Assembly: GCA_016194985.1 (NCBI GenBank) | Contig: JACQAK010000013.1 | Location: 1-64,000 of the forward strand | DNA: 64,000 nt | Direction: 5' to 3' | Source: Bacteroidota bacterium | GTDB taxonomy: Bacteria; Bacteroidota; Bacteroidia; B-17B0; Aurantibacillaceae | Shown here: piece after piece, positions 44,230 through 51,318 of the stretch | How positions within the stretch are numbered: the stretch's first letter is position 1 | Layout: each line of letters begins with the position of its first letter | The notes under the pieces: generated by a model | What the model was told of the DNA's origin: nothing | What the model saw: only the letters and a program-made list of their open reading frames with translations | The model's database searches: none | Translations under genes and position numbers: made by a program

Positions 44230-44262
44230 AAACCAGCCCCGTTATCGCTCCGGGACTGGTTT
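44230..44262 (-). terminator. Strong hairpin after the spike-like gene
   Basis: AAACCAGTCCC and GGGGCTGGTTT (minus strand) form an 11-pair stem with a loop rich in GC. Only a short T-poor run follows, so it may be a weak terminator or an mRNA 3'-end stabiliser between the spike-like and Dam-ATPase genes. Confidence 0.55.
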
Positions 44263-44268
44263 GATGGT

Positions 44269-44826
44269 TTAGCTGTAAATTAAAGCGGGACGGTTGTCCC
44301 AAACCTTGTCAAAGGATTTGTTACCGCCTGCCCATTTGTGTGAAAGGATACCGTTTTTAGAAGTTACCTTTTCAATCGCCCATACCGCTGCATCGGTTTT
44401 TGAACCGGGAATTGCATATCCCTTGTACACGGTATTCGGATTGTTCTCATCAACCAAGATTGGTTCGAAGAACAATTTGTTATCCAAGGAACTCACTTTG
44501 CTTTGCAGATCCGATACCTGGACTTTCAAATCCTGAATGGTCGCTATCTCGCTGTCCTGTTTTAGTTCTGTGGCAAATCCTTCATTATTACCGTTAAGCA
44601 TTGCCATGATCTTATCACGTAATTCATCCACGGATGCGCTTGCTGGGTTTGTTACTTCGACCTGATCCACATAAACGTTATTTAATGTTCCCTGTCCGAT
44701 ATCAATTTTTATAATTGCATCACGCAGTACATTTACATCTTTGATTTGTGATTTCAGAATGAAACGAGGAACTGCGTCTATTACGATTTTAAGGCTTGCG
44801 CCATTGTTTACGATTTCTGTTGCCAT
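44269..44826 (-). CDS. Phage tip/receptor-binding-like protein
   Basis: The 185-aa product has an N-terminal beta domain (SLKIVIDAVPRFILKSQIKD), a central coiled coil (IQDLKVQVSDLQSKVSSLDNKL, about 100-125) and a C-terminal domain NPNTVYKGYAIPGSKTDAAVWAIEK. The last pattern (Y-x-G-x-A-x-P-G-x-x-x-x-x-A-V-W-x-I) recurs at the ends of host-contact proteins of Bacteroidota phages as I recall them. A trimeric spike with the coiled coil as stalk is plausible for a tailless virion. Confidence 0.6.
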   Translation of the reverse strand: MATEIVNNGASLKIVIDAVPRFILKSQIKDVNVLRDAIIKIDIGQGTLNNVYVDQVEVTNPASASVDELRDKIMAMLNGNNEGFATELKQDSEIATIQDLKVQVSDLQSKVSSLDNKLFFEPILVDENNPNTVYKGYAIPGSKTDAAVWAIEKVTSKNGILSHKWAGGNKSFDKVWDNRPALIYS

Positions 44827-44855
44827 ATTTGTTTATTTAAAGAGATTGTAAGACC

Positions 44856-44924
44856 GGAGACTGAAAAATATTTGCTGATTAAAATTGGTGATGGTCAATT
44901 CTTAATTCTGTTTTTTCAGTCTCC
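44856..44924. repeat. Perfect 13-bp inverted repeat between two leftward genes
   Basis: GGAGACTGAAAAA (44856-44868) is repeated inverted as TTTTTCAGTCTCC (44912-44924), with weaker pairing beyond both ends (AGATTG). It lies between the 70-aa membrane gene and the spike-like gene and could be a processing site, attenuator or protein-binding site. Confidence 0.5.
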
Positions 44925-44931
44925 TGACTTT

Positions 44932-45144
44932 TCAATCTTGGTTTTCTTTATCATTATCTTTTTTGTCTTTATCCTTATCATCCTTCAGGACGATACCAGC
45001 GATGGCCTCGCCAAGAATTGCCCCGATAAACCCGCCGATCATTACATAAGGCACAACATCCTTCTGAATCGTTCTTGCATAGAAGTATGTTGCCAATGAA
45101 GCAGCGAGTGAAACGGTGGATACGATGGTTTTTTCGTGGATCAT
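44932..45144 (-). CDS. Small membrane protein, holin-like
   Basis: The 70-aa product starts at the ATG at 45144, which shares one base with the stop of the upstream gene (TAATG). It has two hydrophobic helices (STVSLAASLATYFYA and VMIGGFIGAILGEAIAGIVL) and a charged K/D tail, the profile of small phage holins. The frame upstream of this ATG belongs to the overlapping gene and is not used. Confidence 0.6.
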   Translation of the reverse strand: MIHEKTIVSTVSLAASLATYFYARTIQKDVVPYVMIGGFIGAILGEAIAGIVLKDDKDKDKKDNDKENQD

Positions 45145-45779
45145 TATTTTGATTTTATATAAAGGGTTGTTGTAATTCCTGAAACAAAGAGCATCCCGGC
45201 AGCGAGTATTCTGTTTTGGAGTCGCTTTCGTTTCTGCTGTTTTAAAGCCGTGTTCAGGTTTTCGGTTAATTGCTGCTCCCGTATCAATTGTTCCTGTGCG
45301 AGATTCTTCATTTCCATGTAAGAGCGGTTGCACAAGACAATTTGAGTGTCCCGGATCGCAACCAAATTCTGCCATGTTGAATCCTTGACCTCGTATTGAT
45401 GTATCAAAGAATCAGTGATCAGATTTACGCTCACAATGCTTTGTGAAAGGCTATCAATTAAAACTGAATCGCAAGGCAAATCCGAATTTGTTTTAATTCT
45501 TGTTAAGAGAACAGCGACCTGATTCCTTTCACTTTTAAGCTGAGTTCTGCTTTCCGCTAAAAGGAATTTGTATCCCTTCAGTTCTTTAAGCAAACTGTCA
45601 TTCTGCTTATGGAAATTCAAAGAACCTGATTTGTATCCGGTATCTATGGAGGCCAGTTTTTCCTTTTGTTTCTCCAGTTGATCAAAAGCCGATGGTTCGA
45701 TTTCTCTTTCAGTTTGAAATAAAAGGTGCCCTAAGAATAGTCCCGCACAAAAGGCGATGATGATATAAACTGTTTTCAT
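45144..45779 (-). CDS. Spanin-like membrane/coiled-coil protein
   Basis: The 211-aa product has an N-terminal membrane helix (VYIIIAFCAGLFLGHLLF). A long charged coiled-coil region follows (HKQNDSLLKELKGYKFLL, AQEQLIREQQLTENLNTAL), and a C-terminal hydrophobic helix (ILAAGMLFVSGITTTLYI) closes it. It lies in the cluster of lysis genes and, like an Rz/spanin, could bridge the inner and outer membranes, although two-end anchoring is atypical. It is translationally coupled to the 70-aa gene. Confidence 0.55.
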   Translation of the reverse strand: MKTVYIIIAFCAGLFLGHLLFQTEREIEPSAFDQLEKQKEKLASIDTGYKSGSLNFHKQNDSLLKELKGYKFLLAESRTQLKSERNQVAVLLTRIKTNSDLPCDSVLIDSLSQSIVSVNLITDSLIHQYEVKDSTWQNLVAIRDTQIVLCNRSYMEMKNLAQEQLIREQQLTENLNTALKQQKRKRLQNRILAAGMLFVSGITTTLYIKSK

Positions 45780-45828
45780 ACTCTGTTTTTAATTTGATTA
45801 ATAACTTATTTTTGTTTCTCCTGGACTT

Positions 45829-46059
45829 TTATTCTTTGTCGCTCTTTCTTTCGAGTGAATAACCGAAAGCAGCTGCCCCGATCATGCTCATGAATGAATA
45901 GAACATGAATTCCGGGATATGTTGTCCAAAGAATTGCTGCGATACCCATGCGATGATGCTCATAAGAACATAAACCATTGCGATAGCTTCACGCAGGGAG
46001 AAGTTCCCGTCCTTGTCCTGAAGGAGTTGATGAATTATTTGTTTGAGGTTCATTTTCAT
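45829..46059 (-). CDS. Holin-like two-helix membrane protein
   Basis: The 76-aa product has two hydrophobic helices (AIAMVYVLMSIIAWVSQQFF and FMFYSFMSMIGAAAFGYSL) with a charged end (ERKSDKE), like phage holins. Its start lies inside the 3' end of the 284-aa-frame gene in another frame (about 70-bp overlap), so expression is coupled. With the amidase and transpeptidase-like genes it forms a lysis cassette. Confidence 0.62.
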   Translation of the reverse strand: MKMNLKQIIHQLLQDKDGNFSLREAIAMVYVLMSIIAWVSQQFFGQHIPEFMFYSFMSMIGAAAFGYSLERKSDKE

Positions 46060-46786
46060 TTTTAGTTTGAATGATATCCGAAAAGAAATCGCCGACTTCT
46101 TCCATGATTGATTTTACTTTTTCTTTGTTTACAGTCGCCAGTATGCCCAATCCCAAGAGACCTGCTATTCCAATTCCTGCTGCAACGTATCGGGCGTTTT
46201 GCCTTCTCACTGCCCTGAAATCGATCAAGGAATACGTAAAGACATTGCCATATAAACTTCTGTGTTTTGAGCAAAGCTCTAAGAAATGAGCAAAGTCATC
46301 TGCGTTCTCAAAAACCTGACAACCTGCCGAGTTTTTATCTATGGTTTTGGTGGTTCCGGTTCTATTGGCGCGGTGTACATTAATGCCATAATAACCTGTT
46401 GTCTTGTTTCCGTTATTAAAGTCCAGTATTGCATCCCGGTCATAGTCTCTTATGATCGTCACAGGTTTTGTCTGTACAAGGGCGAGGTACTTGCCCTGAT
46501 GCAAACCCATTCCATAAGCGTTAAGAAACTGACCTTGCTGAAGAATCGCTGTGCCCTGCGGCTGCATAGGCTGGCGTAACCAAAACGTTCCCGGATCGGT
46601 GGTGGCTCTGAAAACGTGGTAATGCCAGTTCAAAGTAGATACTTTGTAAAAGACATGAATCTCATCATCAAAGCGATTCGGGATTGTACTTTTGCTTCTC
46701 AGGCCAACAATATTAAGTTCAAAGGGACGACTGAATAAGCGATATCCTTTGTGCCTTAATATTGCTTTCATTTTTTGTAACACCAT
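45989..46786 (-). CDS. L,D-transpeptidase-like (SxGC motif) cell-wall protein
   Basis: The 265-aa product (ATG at 46786 chosen to clear the amidase gene) has GYYGINVHRANRTG followed about 10 residues later by SAGCQVF. An HR block before an S-x-G-C catalytic Cys is the mark of YkuD-type L,D-transpeptidases and related phage cell-wall enzymes. A hydrophobic helix (YVAAGIGIAGLLGLGILATV) near 210-230 anchors it, followed by a polar tail. It would act on peptidoglycan. Whether it hydrolyses or crosslinks is unknown. Confidence 0.68.
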   Translation of the reverse strand: MVLQKMKAILRHKGYRLFSRPFELNIVGLRSKSTIPNRFDDEIHVFYKVSTLNWHYHVFRATTDPGTFWLRQPMQPQGTAILQQGQFLNAYGMGLHQGKYLALVQTKPVTIIRDYDRDAILDFNNGNKTTGYYGINVHRANRTGTTKTIDKNSAGCQVFENADDFAHFLELCSKHRSLYGNVFTYSLIDFRAVRRQNARYVAAGIGIAGLLGLGILATVNKEKVKSIMEEVGDFFSDIIQTKNENEPQTNNSSTPSGQGRELLPA

Positions 46787-46800
46787 TTTGCCCTCCAGTC

Positions 46801-47247
46801 TTATAGTGCGTTTCCTAAATCCGGCTCGTATTCCGAGAGCCACTTCTTCACATCGAAAGAAGGACAGGCTTTCTTTACACCGGGAAAATCCCTGTGGCCT
46901 TTTACTTCCACGCCTTTGTACTTTTCAGTCAACTCGACGATCTTATCGAACATGGCGTGCTTTTGTGCATCGGAACGATTGTCCATTGGTTTGCCGTCCT
47001 TACCGATCCCTCCGATATAGGCGATGGAAATGCACTCTGAATTATGTGCATACACACCATAACTGTTTTTTTTCTCGTCCAGCAGTTGAACAATATTTCC
47101 GTTGCGCTCGATGATGTAATGGTAACCCGGAGTATCTCCCCATCCACGCTGTTCTTTCCAATAGCGTTTGATGGATTCAATCGTGGTGTTGCCCGGAGTT
47201 GCGGTGCAATGGATCACGATGTATTTTATATTTCTTACAACTTTCAT
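46801..47247 (-). CDS. N-acetylmuramoyl-L-alanine amidase (Amidase_2, endolysin)
   Basis: This 148-aa protein is a T7-lysozyme/PGRP-type zinc amidase that cuts the bond between muramic acid and L-alanine. Visible motifs are VIHCTATPG (zinc His), RGWGDTPGYHYIIERNG, and GHRDFPGVKKACPSFD (zinc His and Cys plus catalytic region). The protein has no signal peptide, so it needs the holin-like genes next to it for release. Length is normal for a single-domain endolysin. Confidence 0.94.
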   Translation of the reverse strand: MKVVRNIKYIVIHCTATPGNTTIESIKRYWKEQRGWGDTPGYHYIIERNGNIVQLLDEKKNSYGVYAHNSECISIAYIGGIGKDGKPMDNRSDAQKHAMFDKIVELTEKYKGVEVKGHRDFPGVKKACPSFDVKKWLSEYEPDLGNAL

Positions 47248-47265
47248 TTTTTGTTTTTTTCTTTG

Positions 47266-48048
47266 TTAGTACCATCCGCTCAGAGACCATTTAGTCCCAT
47301 CGTATTTCAATCCCATGTTTTTAAAGGCTTCCTGTATTTTCGCTTTTTGAGAACTCTCCGTGAACGCCGTTAAAGCTGCGTTTACCAATGTTTTTCGTAC
47401 TGTGTCGATGCGGTAATTATTTTTTAGCTGTTCACTTACAAGAGAGTAATCCGTTGTGCTTTTTATAGCTTTCAAAAGCGTAAGCGTGGTACTGAAGTCT
47501 TTTGCAACGATGGTGGTATAGAGTGCTTTTGCAATCGCAACCGGATCGAATGTTACGAGTGGCGGTGGCGGTGTTTGTGTTTCTTCTTTTTTCCCGATGA
47601 TCTTGTTGTAGTCGGCTTCCGAAAGCGGAACTCCATATCCCTTGCTGCGTAATGCGGATTGGGTTTCGGTTCCGAGGTCGCCATCTGCCCCATGATTTTT
47701 AAGAATCCCAGCACCATAGGTTCTGATAAGAGCCTGTTGAAGAAGTCGAACCTTATCTCCTTTAGCCCGGAGACGCAAAGGAAAAGTATCGCCAATGCCA
47801 GGAGAAGGTAGGCTGGTATGAGGCTTAGGATTAACAGGAGTCTGAATACTTGTTTTATTATCCACATCATCAGTTGTTTGATCAATTTCATCATTGTTGT
47901 TGTTTTTAGTTTTTGTAAAATGTTTGAATCCGAAAAAAGCAAGTGTTCCTAAAGCCAAAGTTCCAAGCCCGAACAGCACCACTTTTTTGGTCTTACTTTT
48001 TTTAGTAGTATCTACCTGATTGTTATTTATTGTTGCGTTTGCTTCCAT
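47266..48048 (-). CDS. Membrane-anchored protein with annexin-like repeat
   Basis: The 260-aa product has an N-terminal hydrophobic helix near 23-40 (VVLFGLGTLALGTLAFFGF). A peptidoglycan-binding-like segment follows (GDKVRLLQQALIRTYGAGIL, DGDLGTETQSAL), and the C-terminal helical region (IAKALYTTIVAKDFSTTLTL) recalls annexin-type four-helix repeats. It is probably a virion or lysis-linked protein. The two halves are recognised by pattern only. Confidence 0.62.
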   Translation of the reverse strand: MEANATINNNQVDTTKKSKTKKVVLFGLGTLALGTLAFFGFKHFTKTKNNNNDEIDQTTDDVDNKTSIQTPVNPKPHTSLPSPGIGDTFPLRLRAKGDKVRLLQQALIRTYGAGILKNHGADGDLGTETQSALRSKGYGVPLSEADYNKIIGKKEETQTPPPPLVTFDPVAIAKALYTTIVAKDFSTTLTLLKAIKSTTDYSLVSEQLKNNYRIDTVRKTLVNAALTAFTESSQKAKIQEAFKNMGLKYDGTKWSLSGWY

Positions 48049-48060
48049 TTGACTTTTTGT

Positions 48061-48837
48061 TTACTGTTTTCTTTTTTTCACGAGGATGGCCATCCACTCA
48101 TCGTATTGTCCGAATTCCGACTCCGCATTCATATCCTCAAGAATGTTCGTTCCGTAGAGTTTTTTGTATTCCACGCCCGTCTTGATGAATGCAGCTTGCG
48201 TTGGCAATTCATTTAAGATCGCTGTCATGGCTTCATCATCTGTTCCCGGAAAAACGCCGTACTCCTTATCAAAGGCAGATTTAAAGCGTTTAGCCCATGC
48301 TTGGTATTGATTCCCTGTCGGAGCCTGTCCTCTTTTTTTTGGCTTCACGTTAATGATCTGAAGCATCTCGTTGTATTCGGTAGATTGTAACTCATCCGAT
48401 AAATCTTTAAGCAGGTTGGCTTTTTCAGTTGGTGTGCTGTAAAGCCTCTCATAAGATTTAAGAACCTTGTCCCAATCCTCCTGTGATTGAACAGAAACCA
48501 AAGTTTGTCTTAGAGCGGTTGTATTTGTTCCCCACCAGCCATCATTCTCAAATGCCATTTTGATTTGTTTGGCAACGGTGGCCGATGAACCGTCCTCGAA
48601 ACTTTTATTCTCTTCTTTGTTTGAGCGGATATTCAGGTATATTTTTTTGCCCAGCCAAATTGTACCACCAACACTAACCAATCCTAAAAGGCCGTACACG
48701 AGCTTTTCTTTAACTGTCCATGTGTCTGTCGGTGTTTGTTGTGTGGTGGTGGCAACAACATTATTCCCGGCAGGAACTGGCATCACTTCATGTGTTGCTG
48801 GTAATTGCTCTGGTTGATATGTAGTGATCTGATCCAA
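48061..48837 (-). CDS. Membrane-anchored protein with two annexin-like repeats
   Basis: The 258-aa product has one hydrophobic helix near 47-63 (LVYGLLGLVSVGGTIWLG). It then has two similar helical units. The first is GWWGTNTTALRQTLVSVQSQ followed by KSYERLYSTP; the second is GVFPGTDDEAMTAILNELPT followed by VEYKKLYGTNILEDM. The G-T-D/N-E-x-A...I/L pattern with a later Y-x-x-x-Y-G resembles annexin repeats. It is likely a membrane-associated structural protein. A sister gene lies immediately downstream. Confidence 0.62.
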   Translation of the reverse strand: MDQITTYQPEQLPATHEVMPVPAGNNVVATTTQQTPTDTWTVKEKLVYGLLGLVSVGGTIWLGKKIYLNIRSNKEENKSFEDGSSATVAKQIKMAFENDGWWGTNTTALRQTLVSVQSQEDWDKVLKSYERLYSTPTEKANLLKDLSDELQSTEYNEMLQIINVKPKKRGQAPTGNQYQAWAKRFKSAFDKEYGVFPGTDDEAMTAILNELPTQAAFIKTGVEYKKLYGTNILEDMNAESEFGQYDEWMAILVKKRKQ

Positions 48838-48859
48838 TTTATTTATGGTTTTACTTTTA

Positions 48860-49039
48860 TTACAGTCCTAATTTTTGTTTCGCTATTGCAAGCAGGGTTG
48901 GACTCTTTACTGTTTCAGCTAATGTTTGCAACTCGGATAAAGTCAGGTGCTTGCCGATAGCGTTTATCGCCTTCATCTTTTCCATCGCATCACTTTGCGT
49001 CGGGGCTGTGATTGTAATATCAAATTCAAATTTTTTCAT
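48860..49039 (-). CDS. Small hypothetical protein (59 aa)
   Basis: A complete ATG-to-TAA frame fills the 198-bp gap between the coiled-coil gene and the annexin-like gene and reads in the same direction. The product (MKKFEFDITITAPTQSDAME, helical end LTLSELQTLAETV) has a beta strand and two helices. Its conservation is unknown, but the fit to the gap in a compact train supports it. Confidence 0.6.
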   Translation of the reverse strand: MKKFEFDITITAPTQSDAMEKMKAINAIGKHLTLSELQTLAETVKSPTLLAIAKQKLGL

Positions 49040-49057
49040 GCTTGTATTTATTTAATG

Positions 49058-49927
49058 TTAGTCCTCTTGTTCTTCCTCTTCTGAGAGTTCCGCTTTTACA
49101 TCGATGTTCAGGAGTTCCGCTACTGTTATTAGCTGCGATGGATTTTCGCCGAGTTCTGCGATCACCAAACCGAGGATGATTCTTTGTTGTGAATCGAAAT
49201 GTGCATCAACAAATTCAACCAATTGACGGATTGTATTTTCGTGCGCTTCCGCTTCAGGAGATCTGTCCTGGGTTTTTGTTTTGGGTTTGAAGCTCACATC
49301 ACCTTCAAATGAGCCGTTCAGTTGTTGCGGTTTACTTTTAACATCTTCCTGTATCACTTTGGCGATCCCATTCAGCACAGGCACTTTTTCAAGTATCTTA
49401 GGATGATTGACGGCCACACCTTCAAGGATACTGGAGCCGAGTTTTCCTAAATCCCATTCACCAAAATGATTGGGTTTTATTTTCGCTGCTTCCAGTTTGT
49501 CCTCAAGGATGCGGATGTAATCTTCCGCTTGTTGAAGCTGCTCCTGTGCTTCCTGTAATTTCTCTTCGGTGCGTTTAGCGGCCTGTTTTTCTTCAAAGGC
49601 TTTCATGCGCTCGTTAAGTTTCTGTTCCATATCACCGCCATTCAGTGTTTCGGATTCTGTTTTTCCGAAAGTGTATTTGTACCATTCCTTGCGGTTGTTA
49701 TTATTGGGATCAGGATACACGTTGATCACAAGTTGCTTGGTGGTGTCGTTAATGAAATTGTAGAGTTCGTTAAAGCGTTCCACTTTGTTTGTTTTGTGAA
49801 TACGGGTGTTACCGTTCACTTTAACATCAAAGCAGAGTGGCGTACCTTCTTTGGCCTCTGCTTCCAGCATCAAACGGATGCTTTCCACTTCGCCCTGATC
49901 GTATGTTTTATAATCTGTTGTTGCCAT
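49058..49927 (-). CDS. Coiled-coil structural-like protein
   Basis: The 289-aa product has an N-terminal beta part (TRIHKTNKVERFNELYNFI). A long Glu/Gln-rich coiled coil spans about 100-150 (EEKQAAKRTEEKLQEAQEQL), then helices with the ILEGVAV and VLNGIAKV patterns, and a C-terminal helical, acidic end (AELSEEEEQED). It resembles virion scaffolding or internal proteins in composition. It carries the NG-containing motif (QQLNGSFEGD) shared with other proteins of this cluster. Confidence 0.62.
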   Translation of the reverse strand: MATTDYKTYDQGEVESIRLMLEAEAKEGTPLCFDVKVNGNTRIHKTNKVERFNELYNFINDTTKQLVINVYPDPNNNNRKEWYKYTFGKTESETLNGGDMEQKLNERMKAFEEKQAAKRTEEKLQEAQEQLQQAEDYIRILEDKLEAAKIKPNHFGEWDLGKLGSSILEGVAVNHPKILEKVPVLNGIAKVIQEDVKSKPQQLNGSFEGDVSFKPKTKTQDRSPEAEAHENTIRQLVEFVDAHFDSQQRIILGLVIAELGENPSQLITVAELLNIDVKAELSEEEEQED

Positions 49928-49928
49928 G

Positions 49929-50255
49929 TTACTTTTTTGCTTTTAAAATCGGTGTCACTTGTACAAACTGAATGTGGATCATCGCTTTGGAGTAATTATG
50001 AATGGAAATAAATCCCTGATGCACGTATTGCAACTCATCGATGCGGTCAAAACTGAGATCAAACAATCCGAAGTCGGATTTGATATTCACATTCTCGACA
50101 GGTTCAACCAAAACATACAGATCATTGTATGCCTCGATGTCCCTGTGTTCTCCGGGTTGGAGAACCAAGTGCCGGAACTCGATGTAGTATTCGATTCCGT
50201 AGTTCAGTTTTTCCATCCGGCTGCGGATGTATTCAGATATTAATTCCTTTACCAT
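49929..50255 (-). CDS. Small beta-rich protein, capsid-like
   Basis: The 108-aa product reads as consecutive strands after a short N-terminal helix (YYIEFRHLVLQPGEHRDIEA, LYVLVEPVENVNIKSDFGLF, FISIHNYSKAMIHIQFVQV). A single small jelly-roll or beta-sandwich is plausible. It has no signal peptide. It is one of four consecutive small beta proteins packed between the coiled-coil gene and the capsid candidate. Confidence 0.6.
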   Translation of the reverse strand: MVKELISEYIRSRMEKLNYGIEYYIEFRHLVLQPGEHRDIEAYNDLYVLVEPVENVNIKSDFGLFDLSFDRIDELQYVHQGFISIHNYSKAMIHIQFVQVTPILKAKK

Positions 50256-50257
50256 TT

Positions 50258-50659
50258 TTACTTTTCGTTTACCGTTTCATTTTTTATTTCCGCTTCCTGA
50301 AAACCAAATTCAACTCCGTCCGCTTCTTCTTCTGTTTCCACCCACACAAATACTTTCACGGTGTAAGCGAGATCCCTTCTCAGGTACTTACCAATAGAAT
50401 CCTCATAGATTCCTTTTACAATGGTTGTTTCAACCGGAACTTCCACTGTCTTTGCTTTCCTGTTCCTGTTTAGCGATATGGGACTGCGTGCCAACAAACC
50501 CATGCTCATGTCCGGGATACCCCCATTGAACAATATGAAATGCAACCACTCTTCGAAGAAAATGTAAGTGCGTTCCATGCTTTTGAGTTTCAGTTTTCCC
50601 ATCACAGGATTCTGTTGCTCAGTCCAGGAGAGAAAGGGTGCTGTTATTTTGCCGTCCAT
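50258..50659 (-). CDS. Small beta-rich protein, capsid-like
   Basis: The 133-aa product has FLSWTEQQNPVMGKLKLKSM, then FFEEWLHFILFNGGIPDMSM, and two long strands (KAKTVEVPVETTIVKGIYED, LAYTVKVFVWVETEEEADGV). It looks like a beta-sandwich with a helical insert. No match is recognised. It is two bases from the next gene and reads with it. Confidence 0.58.
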   Translation of the reverse strand: MDGKITAPFLSWTEQQNPVMGKLKLKSMERTYIFFEEWLHFILFNGGIPDMSMGLLARSPISLNRNRKAKTVEVPVETTIVKGIYEDSIGKYLRRDLAYTVKVFVWVETEEEADGVEFGFQEAEIKNETVNEK

Positions 50660-50662
50660 TGT

Positions 50663-50857
50663 TTAAAGTTTTGTTTCTATTGTTGGTACTGGTCTGATGC
50701 CTCCGCTTTCAAAACCTTTTGTTCGTTCATCAATCCTCACATCTGTTTCTATGGCGATGATTCGTTTCACGTTTTTAGGAAGTTTGATCTGAAAGTTTTT
50801 GATCTCCCCCTGTTTTGTGATCTGCACTTCTTTGATGATTAACCTTGCACGCTTCAT
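50663..50857 (-). CDS. Small beta-rich protein (64 aa)
   Basis: The 64-aa product consists of strands (RLIIKEVQITKQGEIKNFQI, VKRIIAIETDVRIDERTKGF) and has no hydrophobic anchor. Its start overlaps the stop of the 127-aa gene (ATGA-type junction), so it is real despite its size. A minor structural role is possible. Confidence 0.6.
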   Translation of the reverse strand: MKRARLIIKEVQITKQGEIKNFQIKLPKNVKRIIAIETDVRIDERTKGFESGGIRPVPTIETKL

Positions 50858-51237
50858 GAGTCTGTATCCCTTTCTCCTTCCACGCTTAATGAAACCGTGT
50901 AAGGCACAAAAGCGGTAAGGCCATCGTTGGTGTCGGTGTACTCGAAAGTGATCAGGCCATTGCCTGTCGCTTTTTTACCGATGCTTTTTAATCGGTCATT
51001 GGCACTCACCGTTGGCCAGCACATGATTTTTTTTGTGCTGTACCCTTCCGGTACGATCTCGTCCTTGTTGATCTCCAGCCGGAACGAACCACGGTAGTAT
51101 GTCAAGTCCTCGCGATTCGAGAGAATGGTGTAATGCGTGATCGTCTTTACACTTTTATCCAACTCAAATGTTTTCTTTACCGTTTGACCTGCCGCAGTAA
51201 CCTGCACATCGAAGTCTTTTGAAAAAAATTTTATCAT
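50854..51237 (-). CDS. Beta-sandwich virion-like protein
   Basis: The 127-aa product is almost all strands: FDVQVTAAGQTVKKTFELDK, TYYRGSFRLEINKDEIVP, GNGLITFEYTDTNDGLTAFV and PYTVSLSVEGE. This profile fits a jelly-roll or Ig-like coat protein. It follows the capsid candidate after a strong hairpin and leads a block of small beta proteins. Confidence 0.62.
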   Translation of the reverse strand: MIKFFSKDFDVQVTAAGQTVKKTFELDKSVKTITHYTILSNREDLTYYRGSFRLEINKDEIVPEGYSTKKIMCWPTVSANDRLKSIGKKATGNGLITFEYTDTNDGLTAFVPYTVSLSVEGERDTDS

Positions 51238-51269
51238 CTCTTTTGTTTTTTAATGGTGAAGGGTTGTTG

Positions 51270-51305
51270 CTCCATGCCCTTGGCGGTATTGCTTCGGGCA
51301 TGGAG
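51270..51305 (-). terminator. Perfect 10-bp hairpin after the capsid candidate gene
   Basis: CTCCATGCCC and GGGCATGGAG pair perfectly around a 16-base loop, 14 bases after the stop of the 239-aa gene. It has no T-run, so it may stabilise the 3' end of the upstream message or attenuate downstream reading rather than terminate fully. Confidence 0.6.
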
Positions 51306-51318
51306 ATAAACCCGGCTA

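Noticed and set aside
46692-47114. 140-aa rightward frame opposite the amidase
   Set aside because: It opposes an amidase gene with clear zinc-site motifs and has no sensible composition.
47553-47942. 129-aa leftward frame inside the annexin-like gene
   Set aside because: It overlaps entirely with the 260-aa gene in another frame, and its hydrophobic run is the shifted reading of a Lys/Asn-rich stretch.
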